From Asterias amurensis (lineage: Eukaryota > Echinodermata > Asteroidea > Forcipulatida > Asteriidae), in assembly GCF_032118995.1 (NCBI RefSeq), contig NC_092669.1:9361501-9425500 (forward strand): 64,000 bases of DNA. The letters are read 5' to 3'. The translations under genes and the position numbers were made by a program. Position 1 is the first letter of the stretch. Each line of letters opens with the position of its first letter. Shown here one piece after another: positions 42,406-53,374 of this stretch. Under the pieces are notes generated by a model that had not been told where the DNA came from, did no database searches, and was given only the letters and a program-made list of their open reading frames with translations.

Positions 42406-42805
42406 AACTTTTGGTGAAACCAATCTTGGAAATGATAGATAATACAAAATTGCTCGGCTATAGTTGTACAGCTACAAATAAGTATTTTTGTTGTATCATT
42501 CCACTTCGAAGTATAATGCGGTTATTAAAAAAGGTACCGGTTGTTATCCCCTAAACGTGGATGCTGACTAACACTACAGTCAGAAATGTTTCTCAGATTT
42601 TTTATAAAATCAAAATTGGGATTATTTTTCATGTGTAGACATCCCGCTCCAATTTTGCGATATCTCAAAAAACGCCTCCACTTTTTGAAATAAAATATTC
42701 ACAGGTTAGTTTTATTTTCTATATCTACATTTTTGTTTTTGTTTTATAGGATCAAAACAATCGATAGGTTAAAAACCAAAGGTGCCTCGTAAAATAGTTA
42801 TCTGC

Positions 42806-42900
42806 CCGGGCAATCTAGCAATCCGTCCAGGCAAATTAGTAATCCACCAGGCAAATTAGTAAATCCGCTCAGGCAAATTAGTAATCCGCCCAGGCGATAC
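42806..42900. repeat. ~21-bp minisatellite, four to five units
   Basis: GCAAATTAGTAATCCGCCCAG-type units with small length changes. No coding. Confidence 0.75.
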
Positions 42901-43089
42901 GACATACACTTCCGTAGACGGACGATCAGCGGGCAGCCCCTTTTTTATTTTGCTTAGTTGCTTCAGAACCAACACGAGGGGCGCTATTTGCGAGGGATTT
43001 CGTCAAGAAAGCAAATATGATAATGCATGTTTAAACAGACATTATGTAAGCAGCGAGGTGAAGAAGGAGCGAAAGTCTACAATATAATA

Positions 43090-43416
43090 TTAAGTGGCGG
43101 TCGCAAGACAATAAGTGGCGACCGCAAGATAATAAGTGGCGGCCACAAGATAATAAGTGGCGGCCGCAAGATAATAAGTGGCGTGGGCCACAAGATAATA
43201 AGTGGCGGCCGCAAGATAATAAGTGGCGGGGCCACAAGATAATAAGTGGCGCGGGCCACAAGATAATAAGTGGTGGCCGCAAGATAATAAGTGGCGTGGG
43301 CCACAAGATAATAAGTGGCGGCCGCAAGATAGTGGCGCAGGCCACAAGATAATAAGTGGCGGTCGCAAGATAATAAGTGGCGGCCGCAAGATAATAAGTG
43401 GCGGTCGCAAGATAAC
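43090..43416. repeat. 21-24-bp minisatellite (AGATAATAAGTGGCGGCCGC)n
   Basis: About 16 units with two alternating flavours, GGCGGCCGCA and GGCGTGGGCCACA. Open frames on both strands across it are repeat artefacts. Confidence 0.9.
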
Positions 43417-44399
43417 AAACGTCCAGAAACAATGTCAAGTGACACCAATGGGGCTTCATAGAATACTAGTGGTGTACTTCTTGCGTGAGCCACGCCATAG
43501 TAAAATATTTACATCAACAAAGTGTGCACATGTACTTACAATATTGCGCAACATCGTTAAGTAAAAATTGACAGTTGCGACGATTTGAAAGGCGTATACG
43601 CTGACCTTTTACAATTTTTTTAAATAATGTTTTTCGCTTATAGCGTCATATTTTGATGATTTTTTTAACAATCTTCTAACAATATTATTTTCCATGATTT
43701 CACTTCACTAAATTACGTAACGGTAAGCCGATAAGTCCCTAACACCCGGGTTGTGCTTAGGATTATTCGTCCAAAAGTAAAGCTTTATATTTTAAGCAGA
43801 AAAAGCAACCCGACTTGTATATGCTCCTCCAAGAGTCCTGCTCAAAACACTACACTTATTCGATCGTTCTTAAGGCAAACAGATATTCAGCATCACTGAA
43901 GGCAATCATTTGGAGTATCACAAAAACTTACCAAGTAAATACTTTTGGTTTTGGGTAGTAAATGTTCAAAAGCACCGGAGTAGTGCGTACGATTATTTAT
44001 CCACAAGTATAATTTTTCATTGTTAACAGCCAAACCATCCATACCAGTTCCGAAGTCATACAACAGAAATCTATATTCTTAATACCACATTGACGTTTTC
44101 GTATTGTCTAAAGGATGTTACTACATAAGTAACTGATACATGTTTTGTGTGGTGTACGTCACTGGCCAGATTCCGAGGGCAAAGTTACAACTTCGAAGCT
44201 AATTAGTTGATAACGTAACGTACATAATTCGTACGACTTCCGCACTGTAACGAGCCCCTATGGCTTTAAATAATGAAGTTGTTTGCAGAGTGAAAGATGA
44301 CGGAAAACTAAGACGACACTATACGTACATCTTGGCTTGATTTGCGAGGTGTGCAGCGGTAGACTACTATAGCAAGCGAAAACGAGTTTTTAATCTATA

Positions 44400-45614
44400 A
44401 TGGCAAACTTTTCGATGTTAGATTTTGCGGATATTTCCAGCAGCAGCTCACGACCAGCCATGGAAACATCTGAAATCGTCAGATATCCTTTTCGCCTGAT
44501 TTTATACATTGTTGTGTTTATATTCGGAACGCCTGGCAACTGTCTCATACTCCGTGTTTATTGGACCAAGTCCCACAAGACAAGCACCCATGTTCTGATT
44601 ATGGCATTGGCATGGGCTGATCTTATGGTGTGCTTGTATATGATTGTTAACATTGTCAAAGAAGCTCTGCTGTTTACACGCAGTGATCACAATGGCGTTG
44701 CTCCAATCATTTTTGACTTTTTGGAGCCGTTTGAAACCACAGCCATTGGTACCTCGATTATGGTTACCGGAGTGATTGCAGCGGATCGCTACGATTGCGT
44801 CTGCCGTCCACATCGGCGTTTCTTTACCCATAGACGGGGTAAGATAGCGACATGGGCATCGCTTCTGTTCTCGGTGTTCATCAATATCCCTCAGTTTATT
44901 GGGGGTTTCCCGGACTCTAACATTCCATCTTTAAGCACGATTGTATTTGCATTTCATGTGCTTTTGTTCGTTACCGTACTTGTGATGATTGCCGTTTGTT
45001 ACAGCTTAGTTTACAGAGCAATAAAGAAACACGTCAAAGTTGGAACGGTGTCGACCGCTCAAGATGAACATGGTTTAGAGCTCGAAAGTAATTTGTCGAC
45101 AAGGCTTACTTCGACAGTGTCCCAAACTGTCGAGTCAGTGTTTTCATCTAATCGGGCTGATCAACCCAGTTCAAGCAGTGCTAAACACGTCAGAATGAAG
45201 ATGAGTGGGGCACCAACTCTTCACGGTACATCCCCCTATGAAAAAACACGGACAACGTTGACACAGCGAGGTGATACGTCTACAGGGGGTCGACTCCCCG
45301 GTAGTGGCACTAATGCATGGCGGGCAAGAGAAAACCAACAGAGGGCCAACGCTGTACTCCTACAACGCAAGACAACAAAAATGCTCTTCATAACAAGTGT
45401 AGTTTTTCTGTTGACCTGGCTACCATATTGGATATCGATTGTTGTTAGTTTTGCTATTGGGGGTGGTCTGAATATCAACCCCGTTGTTGTGCGAATATGG
45501 GATGATCTCCTTTTATTACTTTACTCTAACAACCTTCTTAATCCAATCATTTACGGAATTGCAAATAAACGATTTAGGAAAGACTGCCGGGATATGCTAC
45601 GCAAGATCTGCTGA
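44400..45614 (+). CDS. Intronless rhodopsin-family (class A) GPCR
   Basis: 404 residues from ATG 44400 to TGA 45612-45614. TM1 has GN (46-47) in IFGTPGNCLIL; TM2 has LAWADL (D74); TM3 ends in DRY (129-131); TM4 has W152; TM6 has FLLTWLPYW (P342); TM7 ends NPIIY (381-385), then a short helix 8 and a terminal Cys. ICL3 is long (about 211-322) and Ser/Thr rich. Unusual: position 3.25 (25 residues before the Arg of DRY) is Phe105, ECL2 is short and has no Cys, so the class A TM3-ECL2 disulfide cannot form; TM5 lacks its usual Pro. It probably senses a peptide or small ligand at the plasma membrane, but the ligand and G-protein class cannot be read. Single-exon orphan receptors of this type are expanded in echinoderms. 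No upstream in-frame extension was needed. Confidence 0.92.
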   Translation: MANFSMLDFADISSSSSRPAMETSEIVRYPFRLILYIVVFIFGTPGNCLILRVYWTKSHKTSTHVLIMALAWADLMVCLYMIVNIVKEALLFTRSDHNGVAPIIFDFLEPFETTAIGTSIMVTGVIAADRYDCVCRPHRRFFTHRRGKIATWASLLFSVFINIPQFIGGFPDSNIPSLSTIVFAFHVLLFVTVLVMIAVCYSLVYRAIKKHVKVGTVSTAQDEHGLELESNLSTRLTSTVSQTVESVFSSNRADQPSSSSAKHVRMKMSGAPTLHGTSPYEKTRTTLTQRGDTSTGGRLPGSGTNAWRARENQQRANAVLLQRKTTKMLFITSVVFLLTWLPYWISIVVSFAIGGGLNINPVVVRIWDDLLLLLYSNNLLNPIIYGIANKRFRKDCRDMLRKIC

Positions 45615-45810
45615 GCAAATCCATGTTAATGACACCTTTCCTGAACTTATATGGATTATACCTTTTTAGTTATACACACATTTTTTTAAATAATGTGCAA
45701 GTTCATGTATGATATATTCTCACTCACCGTTAACGTTGTAAGGTACCGGGTAGTTGTCTGACTCTTCCAAATTGGATGGTATTAATTTGGTTTCTATGTG
45801 AAAACTTACT

Positions 45811-46113
45811 GAAAGGCACTGGACACTAAAGTCACAATGTTATTAATTTTAAGCATAACAACTTACTCGGTGACGAGCATTCGAGCTGTTGAGAAAACAA
45901 AACATTGTGAGAAACGGCTCCCTATAAAAGACTTCAGCGGAAGCCTTTTGTTATGCATCTGAAAGCATGCCAAGTAATGCAACACGGTTTGTTTTCTTCT
46001 TTTATTATTCTATGCAACTTTGACCAATTCAGCTCACAGGTTTGATGTTTTAAGTGTCAAGTGGGAATACTGGTCTTTGACAATATTATTCCCAAACGTG
46101 TCTAGTGCCATTG
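45811..46113. mobile_element. MITE, family B, diverged copy
   Basis: AAAGGCACTGGACACTAAAG on the left and AACGTGTCTAGTGCCATTG on the right, with AACAAAACATTGTGAGAAAC in between. Termini too eroded to see TTAA. Confidence 0.65.
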
Positions 46114-46555
46114 TTTGAACTATGCATCATTTGCAGCCGTGTAAATGTAATTCCAAGTTAATATACAAAATAGCTTATTGATTGATGTTATCATTTTCCC
46201 AAGTTTCTAGTGGAATCGCTACGCCAGGTTTGAAGAAAAATGTTGTTTTTGAGGCGATTGTTGGTCGACTTTCATTGACAAGTTGCTCTCGGTTTTTCCC
46301 ACTGTCCGTCCGACAAATGTAAACAGGTTGTTGAAACGATATTTCATATGTAACCCTATACCCAAATGCTCACATTTTCTAGCAAAATACAGCAACACCA
46401 ATGATGTATTTTTGTATATATATATGTCACACATTCAGTATGACTGCCAAACAGTACACCACGACACAGTATGTCATTAGCTCGCTACCACTTAACATTA
46501 TTTTGCCTTGTGATGGGTTAAATGTTTGAATAAGGGAATCAATTAGTGAAGAGGT

Positions 46556-46790
46556 TTTAAAGCCAGTGGACACTTTCGGTAAACAGTATTGTCCAAGGCC
46601 CACACTTCGTGTATCACAACTTATATATGAAATAACAAACCTGTGAAAATTTAGGCTCAATCGGTCATCGGAGTCCAGAAAATAACGGGAAAACCCACCC
46701 TTGTTTTCACACGTCTCGATGTCGAGAATTGATAAATTGTTTTAAATTTTCTCAAAAAGTAAAGCATTTCATGGAATAATATTTTAAGAG
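46556..46790. repeat. MITE, family B, left-part copy
   Basis: TTAA-AGCCAGTGGACACTTTCGG begins it; CAAACCTGTGAAAATTTAGG and AAACCCACCCTTG follow. The right terminus is not recognisable. Confidence 0.65.
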
Positions 46791-47149
46791 AAGTCTTTAA
46801 CCATTACCTTCTGTAAACCTTATAAGTTATTTGTAAACCTGTGAACGTTGTTATCTGTTCCGAATCACTGGATCTAACGTGGACGCAGGCCTTGGTGGGT
46901 TTAAACCTCCATAATTCTGCCGATTATTTTCCATGTCCAGTGTTTGCATTCCTACACATACATCCCTTTCTTTTGTTGATAAACAAACCGCCTTGGTTGG
47001 CATGGGATGGACGGCCGAAATTGGTAAAACACTCAATCGTATGAACATATGTATTAACCAAATTCACGACTTTGGCAAAATACCTCCCATAATTAGTTGT
47101 TTTGTTTTCAACAAAATCAACACAATGTTTGAATAGATTTAACATACTC

Positions 47150-47422
47150 TTAACGCAAGCACCTCCACGCTCTGAACTAAGGAACTGCATATACCATACT
47201 GCACGGTACATATAACAGTACCGTGGGGTTGAAGCTTGGTTTTTGAGGTTTTTGAACCTCGTACAAACGAAGCTGCATCGAGGTCGGCTTCGTTGTACGA
47301 GGTTGAAACCTCAGAAAACCCATGCTTTTACCTGATGTATCAAGTACCGTTATGTACCGTGCAGTATAGTATCTATTATATGCAGTTTTTGAATTCAGAG
47401 TGGGCCGGTGCTTGCGTTAAGA
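47150..47422. repeat. Large palindrome (foldback, ~270 bp)
   Basis: CTCTTAACGCAAGCACCTCC pairs with the right end GGTGCTTGCGTTAAGAG; inward, ACTGCACGGTACATATAACA pairs with TTATGTACCGTGCAGTA; the centre pairs TTTTTGAACCTCGTACAAACG with GTTGTACGAGGTTGAAACC. No gene; MITE-like. Confidence 0.7.
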
Positions 47423-47540
47423 GCCTTGGAAAGGCTACTCGTGATTTAATGTTCTGCGACAACGGACTTCGCATCCAATTATTTGTACGGTATTCACCCG
47501 AGGGCGGAGGCTAATAAGTTTCAACTGGCGGCAAGGCCAA

Positions 47541-47665
47541 CAATGACGACTATCCTCAATAACTCGTGGTCATCCACCGTCAGTCTCTCTTTTCTACTTT
47601 TACTATTTTCTCTCACAGAAGGAAATTGGTTTTGCGATTTTCGCGTTTACAGTAAAACAGTTAGG
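47541..47665 (+). CDS. Candidate signal-peptide exon, low support
   Basis: ATG 47541 opens MTTILNNSWSSTVSLSFLLL, LFSLTEGNWFCDF: a good signal-peptide profile with cleavage near TEG. A GTAATT donor-like site follows at 47665. A possible second exon starts at 48294 (after CCTCTCAAAACAG: LNARDYVGTRLNDSAADDI), where a MITE at 48345 interrupts it. No homology recognised; may be chance. Confidence 0.25.
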
Positions 47666-47764
47666 TAATTGAGTAATATTGACCAGATATTGGGTGGCAT
47701 CAGCCTAAGTGCAACCTTAGCTCTTTTACTTCTTGATTCACCTGCATGCCGTCTATGTCACCCA

Positions 47765-47915
47765 ACTCTTCCTGACTTAAGTTTAATCTTATATAGGATT
47801 AAGGACGAGTTAAATTCGCGTATCCATACAAGTATGATGCATTGAACCCATCCCAAGTTAGGATGGTCACTCGTCCTAACTCGAGATAAGATTAATCATA
47901 GCGTTTTGTGAAATC
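47765..47915. repeat. Degenerate palindromic repeat with CGTCCTAACT words
   Basis: TTTAATCTTATATAGGATTA and GAGATAAGATTAATCATAG, with inner AGGACGAGTTAAATTCGCG and TCACTCGTCCTAACTCG, are loosely inverted, ending TTTTGTGAAATCGGCTG. Related in vocabulary to 30493-30667. Confidence 0.5.
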
Positions 47916-47966
47916 GGCTGCAGAACTAATGACGTCATTATTACAGACATTCATACCCCTCAATGT

Positions 47967-48120
47967 GACTAGGGAATCAATGTGTGGTGAAGAGGTTTTT
48001 ATTAGTGGTTTAAACCCGCCGAAGCCTGGTTCTTGATAATTTTACCGAGACAAAGTCTCGGTAAATTATTAAGAATTCGGCGGGTTTAAACCACTAGTTT
48101 AAAACGGATTAACACACTTT
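47967..48120. mobile_element. Family G foldback repeat
   Basis: AGTGGTTTAAACCCGCCGAA and TTCGGCGGGTTTAAACCACT are a perfect inverted pair around CCGAGACAAAGTCTCGG. The flank GGGAATCAATGTGTGGTGAA is repeated in reverse at 23945-23965. Confidence 0.7.
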
Positions 48121-48344
48121 GTATATCAACCATAAATACCTTTACCATCATAATGTAAATTTGAGAACGAAATTTTGGTAGCTTTGCCCTTGCCTCTCGT
48201 CACTCGTACGCGATTTATGCGTTCTTTTCTACTCATGTAAATGGGTCAATTTAATAAATGAAACTAACATCTTGTTTCTGCCTCTCAAAACAGCTAAACG
48301 CGCGCGACTATGTTGGAACCAGACTGAATGATTCTGCCGCAGAC

Positions 48345-48482
48345 GACATTAAGGCCGTGTCCGAAACGGCGACTTCGGCTACAGCTACGGCTAGATCGCG
48401 CGCGTCTGCCTATTCTTTAACACTGGTAGACGCGCTGATTTAGACGTAGCTGTAGCCGAAGTCGTCGTTTCGGACACGGCCT
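48345..48482. mobile_element. 137-bp palindromic MITE
   Basis: AGGCCGTGTCCGAAACGGCG / ACTTCGGCTACAGCTACG on the left and CGTAGCTGTAGCCGAAGTCG / TCGTTTCGGACACGGCCT on the right are almost perfectly inverted. No clear target duplication. Confidence 0.8.
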
Positions 48483-49150
48483 CACTTCAGTGCATTCGCT
48501 CAACTTTTCGGGCTCTTTCACTATGAATAATTGTATTGTTTTGTTTAAAAACGAATTTTAATAAGAATTTGTTTTTCTCAAATATATATAACTTCACAAA
48601 AATTGTTCTTTTAATTTGTGTTCCTGGCATGGGCGTCCATTTGACTTGAAATAGGGGGGAGGGGGGGGGGGGGCTTCAGGATTCTTATCATTTGCGGCGT
48701 GGGGTCCGGAACCCGCTTAAGTGCCCCAGTATGTCCTAATGGTCACTGGTGCAGTCTAGGCCTTTGAAGGGACATCATTTGAACCTACTGATGATCTGTA
48801 CTAGGAATTAGTACAGTAGAAGTTAGTCCAAGTTAAACTAATTGTTTTTTTTACCAGTGATAGGTCTAGTGGGTTCATTTTATGGAAATGATACACACAC
48901 TTCAGATAATTAATTTGTATAGACTTTTGTTTTCTCGTACAAAGTTGATTTTAATCATTACGATGTAAGTCAGTTAAAGCCTCGTTCTAACAAGTTTTTG
49001 CAGTTATTTAAATTATTTGGAGCAATTTATCATAAATACTTTGTTGCTCATTTTAAACTGACTCATCTTTCTTAGAAGGCCTAGGGCCTACTTGTGTTTG
49101 TGTTGTGTTTGCATACAAATTTGTTGTCTTTATGATTGATAAGAACACTC

Positions 49151-49215
49151 AAAGGCACTGTACACTTTTGGTAGTCACTCAACATAACTGTTAGCATAAA
49201 AACTCACATGGCCTG
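49151..49215. repeat. Family B MITE left-end fragment
   Basis: AAAGGCACTGTACACTTTTG, then TTAGCATAAAAACTCACATGG. Confidence 0.5.
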
Positions 49216-49415
49216 ACATTACAGTAAGATGTCTAATGTTTGCAAACAGATTAAAGAACGATCAAAATAAGAATAAGGTGTTGTGTTTGAAGGTTTAATG
49301 TCAACTTAACTTCTTGCATCGAACTTAAATAAATGCTTTGTCAGATCGAAATCACTCGTTTTACCTTAAAGTACATACTGAATAAATACAATACTTTGAA
49401 ACATCAAATTTCTTA

Positions 49416-50413
49416 GGGTTGTTCTAAAACCCCCTCGACCCCCACGAACCACGACCCACGACCCCTCGACTTCCGCCCCGTGTTCGAAGAATGTCCCAAT
49501 TCCGAATTCATAAAATGTCGCTTTACGGTCCCCGATTCAGAATTCACAGTGTGTGATCCGCGACGCAACTTCCTTCCACGACTAGACTTGATTTCAAGTC
49601 TGAGACTGCGGTTATATTTATCTGCATCAGCCACACAGAATTGGGAGTATTTACTCTCCGCTTCCGCACGTCACGTGCACACCGATTGTGGACCCCAAAC
49701 ACGCCCGTGTAGCCATTTGGTCGGTCGGGTCTACAACCTTGAGGCTAGTAATACCATGGAGGAATAGTACACAGGGCCCAATTTCATAGAGCTGCTTAGG
49801 CACAAAATTTTGCTTAAGCAAAAAAATCCTCGCTTAGTAAAATCAGATTACCTGACAAGACTCCACTCAATTGTAAATGCTAAGTAAACCACAGCTAAAT
49901 ACCAGTGACAAGCAATGTACATGGCATGAAATTTTTTGCCAGTAACATGTGTAAAATAAGTGAGTTATTAATTTTCGTGCTTAAGCAATTTGTTATTGCT
50001 TAAGCAGCTCTATGAAATTGGCCCCAGGACGGGAGCGATCGGCCGGAAATGGGTCTGCCTGATCATCACGTAATGAGTTGGCCGTAATCGTATTCGGGCG
50101 GTACACGCAGGTTTCCAGTTGGGATAATAATCTCGGATCGGCCATAAGATACACGTGGAAATACCGCGGTTTTTTATTTGTACATCACAATTGCCACAGG
50201 CCCGATCTCGGCAGCCAATCACGCGAAGTTTGCTTCGTGCATACTACGTGTGTATATATAGTACGGTATGTCTCGTACGCTTTGTTGTTGTGATGTGCGA
50301 GGCATGGTAGTCGGTGTACAGAAAAAAAAGATCGCACAAAAGTCGATGGTCGAGGGGGTCGTGGGTCGTGGGTCGTGGGGGTCGAGGGGGTCGAGGGGGT
50401 TTTAGAACAACCC
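49416..50413. mobile_element. MULE-like element, long TIR, 9-bp target duplication
   Basis: Left end GGGTTGTTCTAAAACCCCCT then CGACCCCCACG; right end inverted, GGTCGAGGGGGTTTTAGAAC then AACCC. AATTTCTTA flanks both sides (49407-49415 and 50414-50422). A 9-bp duplication with a GGG start and extended ends suits the Mutator-like superfamily. The 998-bp body has no transposase; it contains a nested family C MITE (49771-50029) and an AT-rich TGTGTATATATAGTACGG box near 50250. Part of the interior (TAGACTTGATTTCA.GTCT) recurs at 56615. Confidence 0.85.
49771..50029. mobile_element. MITE, family C, nested in the MULE-like element
   Basis: GGGCCCAATTTCATAGAGCT on the left and AGCTCTATGAAATTGGCCCC on the right, each followed inward by GCTTAAGCA-like sequence. 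Confidence 0.85.
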
Positions 50414-51126
50414 AATTTCTTATAGCTTGGACTTTTTTAAGGCACGCAATCCCAGTAAAAATTGTAGGATTGCAACACTCAACTTCCTTCTGCAACGGAT
50501 ATTGGAAAGTCACGGCCCTGGGACACAGAGCGGACGCCCAGACACGCGGTAGTTAGCCATCAACGGTCTCTGCATTCGGAGGACAAGTTCCTGCTGCACA
50601 AGTCAAGTATTCGCAGGTCGTGTGAATTACATTTATAGGTAAGTAAAAATTAAATTGATAGTGTAGCTTTTGAAGATAAATAAATCAGGAACAAAAATTG
50701 GTAAAGAATCTACCTAAATGCTTCGAAGGGGATATGACATCCTACGCTTTTTGATTTTGTATGCGATGACAATGTTTGGTAGTTTGTTTATTTTGTGTAG
50801 GCCGTATTTCCATTTGCACAGTTTAAACAAAAATCAACAGCAGTAATTGTTTATGAAAAATGTAATAACGATGAGTACAAGTTGGAGCTATATTTAAAGA
50901 TTAACCCTCTCCTGTAGTGGAGTACCCATACACACAGAGCCTTTGTAAAGCGCCTATTCATCGAGATCAATGTGCTGAAAAGAACAAAACCATAGGAACC
51001 AAACTACAACAAATAACATCTGAAACTAATAAGTTTTGGAGATTTTATGAACAAATGGCAAAGAGTTATTTCTGAGGCGTTAATGGGAGGTTGTTCCATA
51101 TTCACGTAGCAATAAAGAACAAGTTC

Positions 51127-51702
51127 TAGGCCCAATTTCATAGAGCTGCTAAGCACACAAATTTGCTTAGCACGAAATTTCTTCCTTAAAAAAAAAACAG
51201 GATTACTAACCAAATTTCCATTTGTCGCTTATTGCTCGTTACTGGTATTCAGCTGTTGTTTGATTATCCTGAAAATCACGAGGAAATTCGGTTGGTAATG
51301 CTGTTTTGATAAATTAGTAAATAAATTTTGGGGGGCTAATCATGCTTACTCGCAGCTAGAGCTGAATTGCGAAGGGCGCGGCTACAACGTGTTCGAGAAG
51401 CAGGCATGCAAGGGCGCATTCAGCTGCCAGCCACATCAACCCATTATGACCACGGAGCACAGCCAAGATCGAAAGTGTTTGATTTTTTCCTGAGGGAGGA
51501 AAACCGGATAGTCTGGAAAACCCTCGTGGCACAGCAGAGAACCAACGCACAACTCAACTCACATAACAAATTATGGCCCCGACCGGGAATCGAACCGGGG
51601 TCACCTTGGTGAGAGGCGAGCGCTTTACGCACAAGCCAACCACGCCAAGGGAGAAATTTCATGCAAATTTTTGTCCTTAGCAGCTCTATGAAATTGGGTC
51701 CT
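51127..51702. mobile_element. MITE, family C, carrying a SINE
   Basis: GGCCCAATTTCATAGAGCTG on the left and CAGCTCTATGAAATTGGGTC on the right. Inner arms CCAAATTTCCATTTGTCG / GAAATTCGGTTGG are present. The right arm is split from the rest by the SINE at 51350-51655. Confidence 0.85.
51350..51655 (-). mobile_element. tRNA-derived SINE nested in a MITE
   Basis: On the minus strand GCGTGGTTGGCTTGTGCGTA (A-box), GGTTCGATTCCCGGTCGGGG (B-box) at full tRNA spacing with CTC-type anticodon loop, then a body with ATGTGAGTTGAGTTGTGCGT and GGTTTTCCTCCCTCAGGAAA. TCATGC occurs at both junctions and may be a short target duplication. Confidence 0.85.
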
Positions 51703-52572
51703 GGTTGTGAGCAGATGAGAGTGTTCTGATGGTTGGGTGTTCGGTTTATAGGCGTATGGTATCAGAAGCTTTAGCGTGGCGGTTGGTAGAGAGCAAGGCA
51801 AGATGATAAGTAGCCTGGTGCTCTAGTCCTAGGAGGCATTATACACAGTTTGAGAGTAACACTTTAAAAGTTACTCTCTCTTTGACCAGAAGTCAATGTA
51901 ACTGATGAAAGTATCCAGATTGCGATTGTTTCATAACTTATAGGCCTACTAATTGTATGTGAAAATACATACTGCCCACTAATACCATAGCAATAAGACT
52001 TCACTGTTAGGCTATAATATAAAGAAATCGAATTGATAATGACATGCTGGTTTAGAACATGAATTACCTTCTTAGATATATCAGGTTTAATTTATAAGTT
52101 AACCGGAAAGGAGTTACCAAATTAAGGTAGAAGTTTATGATAATTCGAAGAAACCAAATCACTCTACAAATAACAGCAAGACGGATAAGGTTATCTTGTC
52201 TTGTAGCAAGGAAATTATACGAAGATGAACTTGGATCTAATTATTTATATAATCAAAGCTATGAATGGCAATTTGGACGTTATCAAAATCTCCCAGCTTT
52301 AGAAGTTTATATTTGAAGCAAAGAGGAGTGGCATGTGCATTGTACTAGATAGAACACACATTACGATTTGCGTGTTGTTTAAAAGATATAGTAGTCTTCT
52401 TGAACAAGGAGAGGTACACTTTCTTCATATCTATTTAAATATGGATAAACTTAACTCTTAAAAACCAGCCAAACTGTATTACATTTTAAGGTATTCTTAG
52501 TCATGTCGATATTAATGTAATTGGATTTAGACACTTAATAGTTGGAAGTCCAGAAAGGTTTGGGAGACACCG

Positions 52573-52957
52573 TTTAAAGGCAGTAGACACTATTGGTAAT
52601 TACTCAAAATAATTATTAGCATAACACCTCACTTGGTAACGAGTAATGGGGAGAGGTTGATGGTATAAAACATTGTGAGAAACGGCACCCTCTATAGTGC
52701 CATAGTTTTCGAGAATGAAGTAATTTTCCATGAATTTGATTTCGAGACCTCAAGTTTAGAATTTGAGGTCTCGAAATCACGCATCTAAAAGCACACAACT
52801 TCGTGTGACAAGTGTTTTTTATTTCATTCATATCTCGCAACTTCGACGCCCAATTGAGCTCAAATTTTCACAGGTTTGTTGTTTTATGCATATGTTTAGA
52901 TACACCAAGTGAGAAGACTGGTCTTTGACAATTACCAATAGTGTTCACTGTCTTTAA
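52573..52957. mobile_element. MITE, family B, reference copy (TTAA-bounded)
   Basis: TTAA-AGGCAGTAGACACTATTGG to CCAATAGTGTTCACTGTCT-TTAA, 385 bp. The centre CGAGACCTCAAGTTTAGAAT / TTGAGGTCTCGAAATC is a palindrome. Best-preserved of the family. Confidence 0.88.
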
Positions 52958-53004
52958 ATGATCTCTCTCACGAGGTACTGCTGTTCTTAGAAGGGACCGG
53001 TTAT

Positions 53005-53374
53005 TAGAGGCACTTGACACTTTTGGTAGTTGCTCAAATTATTAAAAGCCTAAAAACGTACATGGTAATTAGCAACGTAGAGCTGTTGAAATCGTTAGAA
53101 ATGACTCCCTTTGGGAGTAAGTATTTGAGAAAGAGGTAATTTCTCACTGGTTTGAACCTAACAAAGACTTCAGGTCTGAAGCCCTTGTCAGGCATCTCTG
53201 AGGCACACACACTTGTGCAACAAGGGTGTGTTTTATTTCATTGTTTTTGTCGCAACTTCGACGACCAATTGAGCCTAAATGATCACAGATTTGTTATTTT
53301 ATGCATACGTTGAAATACACAGTGAGAATTCTGTTCTTTGCCAATGACCAAAGGTGTCCAGTGCCTGTATTAAT
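53005..53374. mobile_element. MITE, family B, subfamily copy
   Basis: AGGCACTTGACACTTTTGGT on the left and CCAAAGGTGTCCAGTGCCT on the right, with AGACTTCAGGTCTGAAG at the centre. It begins only about 50 bp after the previous copy ends. Confidence 0.8.

Noticed and set aside
43027-43564. Repetitive open frames (IISGGRK, LLSCGRH)
   Set aside because: Translation of the GGCCGC minisatellite.
51584-51655. Functional tRNA gene on the minus strand
   Set aside because: The tRNA-like part continues into a SINE body nested in a MITE; it is a SINE head.
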